Shown here: positions 60,068 to 64,000 of the stretch, piece after piece
How positions within the stretch are numbered: the first letter of the stretch is position 1
Layout: the number at the start of each line of letters is the position of its first letter
Assembly (NCBI GenBank): GCA_037954665.1
Contig: JBBMOL010000012.1
Coordinates: forward strand, 7,874,001 to 7,938,000
Direction of reading: 5' to 3'
Origin: Laguncularia racemosa
Lineage: Eukaryota; Streptophyta; Magnoliopsida; Myrtales; Combretaceae
DNA: 64,000 bases
Notes under the pieces: generated by a model
Told to the model about the DNA's origin: nothing
The model's database searches: none
What the model saw: the letters and a program-made list of their open reading frames with translations, nothing else
Position numbers and translations under genes: made by a program

Positions 60068-62906
60068 TCAGTCTTCTTCTGAAATGTGGAATAAGAGCTT
60101 TGGAAGAGATGCAATATGCGGTAGCTGACGCAAGAGGTCTCCAAAAGAATCTTTTCTTGACATGCCCGTTTGTTGCTTGCACCTGGAATCATTTTTTGGG
60201 TCTCCCGTTAGAGTACTATCCGCCACTCTCTCCCAACTGGCTATGGAGTCTCTACTTTCTTCATTAGGCTGCAAGACCCTTGCATCAACAGATTTTTCAT
60301 CCCACCTGTCTTCAGAAGCTTGCAAGTTTTGATCTGGGGTGGCATCCTTCCGCAAGAGGCAGCAGAGGGAATTGACCTTTGACCTGAGGTGTTTCTCATC
60401 CGATGCCATTGTTATTTGAGTGTCATTGAACAAATATTGTGTGATGTTTTCCATTATGTCCTGGCATCCCAATCCACTCAAGCAGGGAGGACGAGGAGAA
60501 GTTCTCTCTTTGTTGACACTCAGGCCAATATGGCTCGTGAAATCAGTTACAGGAATAGATGCATGCAGCTCAGCCACCCCAAACGATTCACTGCTTCCAG
60601 TCTCCTGTGTAGCAACCAACATAACACCTCTGCATCCTTTGGTAGCATCAGTATCCAACACACCTGTACAATTTACAAAGGCAAAATAAAATCAGCACTC
60701 CAGCTACAATATTTTGATCATGTGTCGCCAGATGCTGACATTATGATGTGTGAAAGTTAAATTAGAACTATTAATAAAAATTTCAAAAATGTAATTGATT
60801 GAAAAATTTGAAGGTGAGTGAAGTGACATAACCTAAAGTTCTTTCTTTCTTTTGTTTTTTGGGGCCAATTTGTCCAAAGACACTATCTAGGTTTTTTCTC
60901 ATCTGTGTGCATAATGTATATACACAAGGAACGATCGGTATGCAAAATTTTACTCATGAACACAGTAAATCTCAAATCACTGCAAAAAGATGAAGGTGGA
61001 TTCCTTCATTTGCGAGTCAACTTGCTAGGCTAGCATATTCAATAAGCCAATCTGATCCTGAATGTGATAGAATACATTACTCTTTAACTGATAATTTCAT
61101 TTCTTGTGCTTTAAAAAATGAAATATGCCAACATGCAGCCTCTTGTGAACCAGAGACATCAAATATCCTACCTGAACTGGGAGAACCTTCTTGCAACACA
61201 TTTTTGGATGAGACACAACTCTGATCTAGTAGCTCAGATGCAAAGGATGATGATTCAGCAGTAGGAGATCCTTGACTAGTGGATATGGTGAATCCTTTGG
61301 CATTCTCATCATTCTCAGGATGATGGCCTTTGGACACTTCTGAATCCTCTAAAGTTGGAACTCTTGCTTCAAAATATGGAGAATCCAAAACGATCTCTGG
61401 CTGCTGGCTCAAAAGATTTAGACGCTTGTCACACTGGATAAGTTTCTCAAAATGTTTCTTTAACAGCCCTTCTCCACACTGCAGGAAATGTTGCCTGGAA
61501 TAGAGCATCAAGTATCAATGGACTTGATAATGCTATTAAAGCATGAATTGGATCATCTTAGGCGGAAAAGGAAGGGTTCAATCACAGGAATCTCAAAGTA
61601 GTGCATCTTCCCACTTCTATCCAAGTAGTAATGATGAGTATGCACTTCAACATGATAATATTGTTTCACAAATCTATTGCATAGTTTATTACTATCATAC
61701 GGGATGAGAAAATGCAGTCAGTCAACAATGGTTAAATCTTACAGCAGTTACTTTTTCAAAGTTTTGCTCCGAAGATAGAACATCCACGTGCATATTACTT
61801 AACTGTCATTGACAGAGTGAACAATTACAGCTACTTTTTTGCTTGACTTCACAGAGATATATAGCTCAAGATGGAATTGATTCGAGTCTTGCTTGCAGAA
61901 ATATGAGAGTGAATATAAAAAGAGCATGTGGATGTAAAATCACCATGAGACACAAGATAGGCATGCCAATCTCTGACATATGGTTAGTGTAATTAGCTAC
62001 TATAATTAGCTATTAGTATTAGTCTAGTGAATCAGGCCGTAGATAGTTAAGAGCAATCTTGCCCTAATTTCCTAATTATGTCCGTAGTATTTCAATTCCC
62101 GATAACATCAATGCAATTGTTCTTTCAGATTATCACAAGGTGTCAATTTATTTGTACCTGTGTATGCTAGCTTGACCATTGGTGAAATCCACAGTTGCCT
62201 GCCATAGTGTATGCTTCCTGGGCTGAGGATTGGTTTCCCTGAAGAAAAGTGGTGGTCTAGCCAGCTGCATAATGACACAAAGTACTTGAACCAAGCAGAC
62301 AGCTGATGGGCTAAGGGAAGAAAGCAATACTAAGAAGCTGTTACCACAATGTCCAATGTACACGGTTCATTGTCAGGACAATTTGCTTTCAGGGCAAAAA
62401 TATCTGCCCACTGAATCTCTATTTTACTCTTCAATCCGCCTTCGAGAATTTCCCAGACAAGCTTACACTTTGCGAAATAACATTTGGCCACCAAATCTCC
62501 TTCATATCTAGATTTATACTGCAACCACACAATGGTCACTTTAGATGATAACATATAATAAGGGAGGTTCCACAGCCATCTGCAGACCACACGGTCGTGT
62601 AACATATAGCTATAGAAAGAAAAGTACCTCCCATTGACCAATCCTTAAATGTGAAGCAGGAAAGTTGGAGGCCTTGAGCTTGTCACCCATGCCCAAAGAG
62701 CTCTTAGTGTCCTTCATAACTCCTGTATCATGACTTTTGCCCTCTGAAGCCACTAATGTAGAATGAGCACCCTGAGAGATCCTCATTTGAATCAAATCCA
62801 AGAGAGATGGACTCTTCTTCAGTCTTAAGCCCAGTGGACTTGGTTCATCAAGGGGATTATAATCAGAAGGTGGAATTGGAAATGCATTTGCACCATCACC
62901 CCATTG
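60068..62906 (-). CDS. ASG1-like plant protein, 3' part of the gene (5' end outside window)
   Basis: Five exons join in frame on the minus strand: 62906-62628, 62518-62345, 62264-62158, 61494-61172 and 60663-60068, giving about 492 C-terminal residues. The first visible exon reads QWGDGANAFPIPPSDYNPLD and LGLRLKKSPSLLDLIQM, then HLRIGQWE. Next come YEGDLVAKCYFAKCKLVWE, KSKIEIQWADIFALKANCP, LARPPLFFRETNPQPRKHTL and RQHFLQCGEG. The last exon ends LPHIASLPKLLFHISEED. This matches the family of Arabidopsis ASG1 (ALTERED SEED GERMINATION 1, At2g24100) and its paralogue At4g30780, recalled from memory. The central block resembles a lipid- or protein-binding beta domain, but its biochemical role is unknown. 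The C-terminal half is Ser-rich and poorly conserved. In-frame stops upstream of 62906 require at least one more 5' exon, beyond 64000 or not recognised here. Confidence 0.85.
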
Positions 62907-64000
62907 CTAGTAGACCAGAAAACCATGCAAAATTAAGGATGATTCATATAAAAAGAATAAGCAAGTGAAAGAAAACAAAAACTCAATTGCCTCATTAGGA
63001 ATAATCTGAACAGATGACCCAAAAAAAAAAAAAAAGCGAATTCTCGCATCATTAGCTAAGTACCAGGGGATCTCAACCTAGAAAATAACAAGTATGAAGA
63101 ACAATTTGTCCAACAACCAAATGTCAAACACAAATGACACGCAAGGCTTGTTCCTACTTAGATGTTGTGTTCATCCTTTGTTTCCTCCCTCCAACCATCG
63201 TCTTTTCCTAGCATGTTTTGCAAATTCTAACCGAAAAGATATTGGGACAAATATTCTTTTCACGAAGATAGAATAACTGTACAACTGTTTGCTTTTTGAT
63301 TTTGTGAACATGCATTCTGGATAACAGTTTGCAAGATTCCAAAAAGTAACAGGAGGACTTTCAAGTTTGCACCCAAGAGACTTGTTCACTTCTGTTCATT
63401 ATGGGATGGAGAATCCATATCCATTTTCTCTTGGGAAAAATGGAGCTATAATCAATGGAGAAATCTAAAGAGCAGCATAAGACTTCTCCTGATTATCCTA
63501 ATTCTAAAATTTAGATCACTTCCATTCTCACCGAACAAAAGAAATAAGAGTACCCAGAAAAACTGCAAGACATTCACCAACCGAATTTTAAGCCACTTCC
63601 CAAAGAAATATCCGTACACGAAAATCGGAATCCCCAGGTTGATTATTTTCGACCGACAACAACGTCAAAATGAACAATTACCCTGCATTTCAATTCCTCA
63701 AAATCATTATTTATGTACTCTGCTTTTGCTAATGAAAGATGAAACACATGTCCTTTGTTTGACGAAGAACAGTTTCCATATATTGATACTACTAAGTAAC
63801 TGAAGAAAACTTTTTCCTTAAAACGAAAATGTTATCATAGAATTTATTTACTTATTTATTTTTTTGAGAAAAAAGGGATCCCCAAAATAATAAATCTTTC
63901 CCTTTTATTTTTTATTTAGCTGAAACATAGATATTAATTACATCCAGAGTCATCACCCGCAATAGCACTATCCTCAGCAATAACCAACACTAGCTACAGG
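62907..64000. other. Intron or upstream part of the ASG1-like gene, no exon recognised
   Basis: Neither strand shows a conserved coding segment. Since the first visible ASG1-like exon begins at a splice acceptor (TAG|CAATGG on the minus strand), this stretch is probably a long intron whose upstream exon lies past the window. An A15 run is present near 63020. Confidence 0.45.

Overview
This is nuclear DNA from a flowering plant, most likely a eudicot. It is AT-rich, has intron-split genes with GT..AG borders, and carries Copia, Ty3-gypsy, LINE and hAT remnants. Four protein-coding genes could be modelled exon by exon, and in each the visible exons join in frame: a serine carboxypeptidase of the SCPL29 type (18927-24243, minus), the autophagy scaffold ATG11 (38618-46316, plus), the splicing factor MFAP1 (50694-53192, plus), and an ASG1-like gene whose 5' end lies beyond the right edge (60068-62906, minus). 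From memory, Arabidopsis has an ASG1 paralogue, ATG11 and SCPL29 close together on chromosome 4 (At4g30780-At4g30810), so the window looks like a repeat-expanded version of that block. MFAP1 would be the newcomer and the RPS11 gene would be missing.

Layout. 1-5.5 kb: two long LTRs of Tat/Ogre-like Ty3-gypsy type face each other. The left one belongs to an internally deleted minus-strand element that runs off the left edge. 5.5-18.4 kb: gene-free decayed repeats, comprising a duplicated AT-rich repeat, a Copia gag/protease relic, a Ty3-gypsy gag relic, a minus-strand hAT transposase pseudogene, and a clean solo LTR with a 5-bp target duplication. 18.9-24.2 kb: SCPL29. 26.8-37.7 kb: a Tat-like gag/protease relic followed by an antisense coiled-coil reading frame, which is cut by a complete Copia element (30375-35213) with matching LTRs and target duplication. 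38.6-46.3 kb: ATG11, with a fresh tandem duplication in intron 2. 47.2-48.2 kb: a repeat invaded by a 5'-truncated LINE; a second copy of the repeat lies at 53.7-54.1 kb. 49.3-53.2 kb: MFAP1 with a likely non-coding first exon. 54.5-59.9 kb: a complete chromodomain Ty3-gypsy element (Reina-like) inserted between the convergent 3' ends of MFAP1 and the ASG1-like gene. 60.1-62.9 kb: ASG1-like gene.

The four genes do not form one pathway. ATG11 scaffolds the ATG1/ATG13 autophagy kinase complex, MFAP1 is a spliceosomal B-complex protein, SCPL29 is a predicted secreted or vacuolar peptidase-fold enzyme, and the ASG1 family is a plant-specific group linked to germination and stress. The retroelements are disabled mainly by premature stop codons. 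In the Copia element all gag-pol remnants still lie in one reading frame across 4.4 kb despite about 15 stops, and 11 of 12 LTR differences are transitions, a pattern expected from decay of methylated cytosines. I saw no tRNA, rRNA or CRISPR. Family names rest on motif recognition without database searches.
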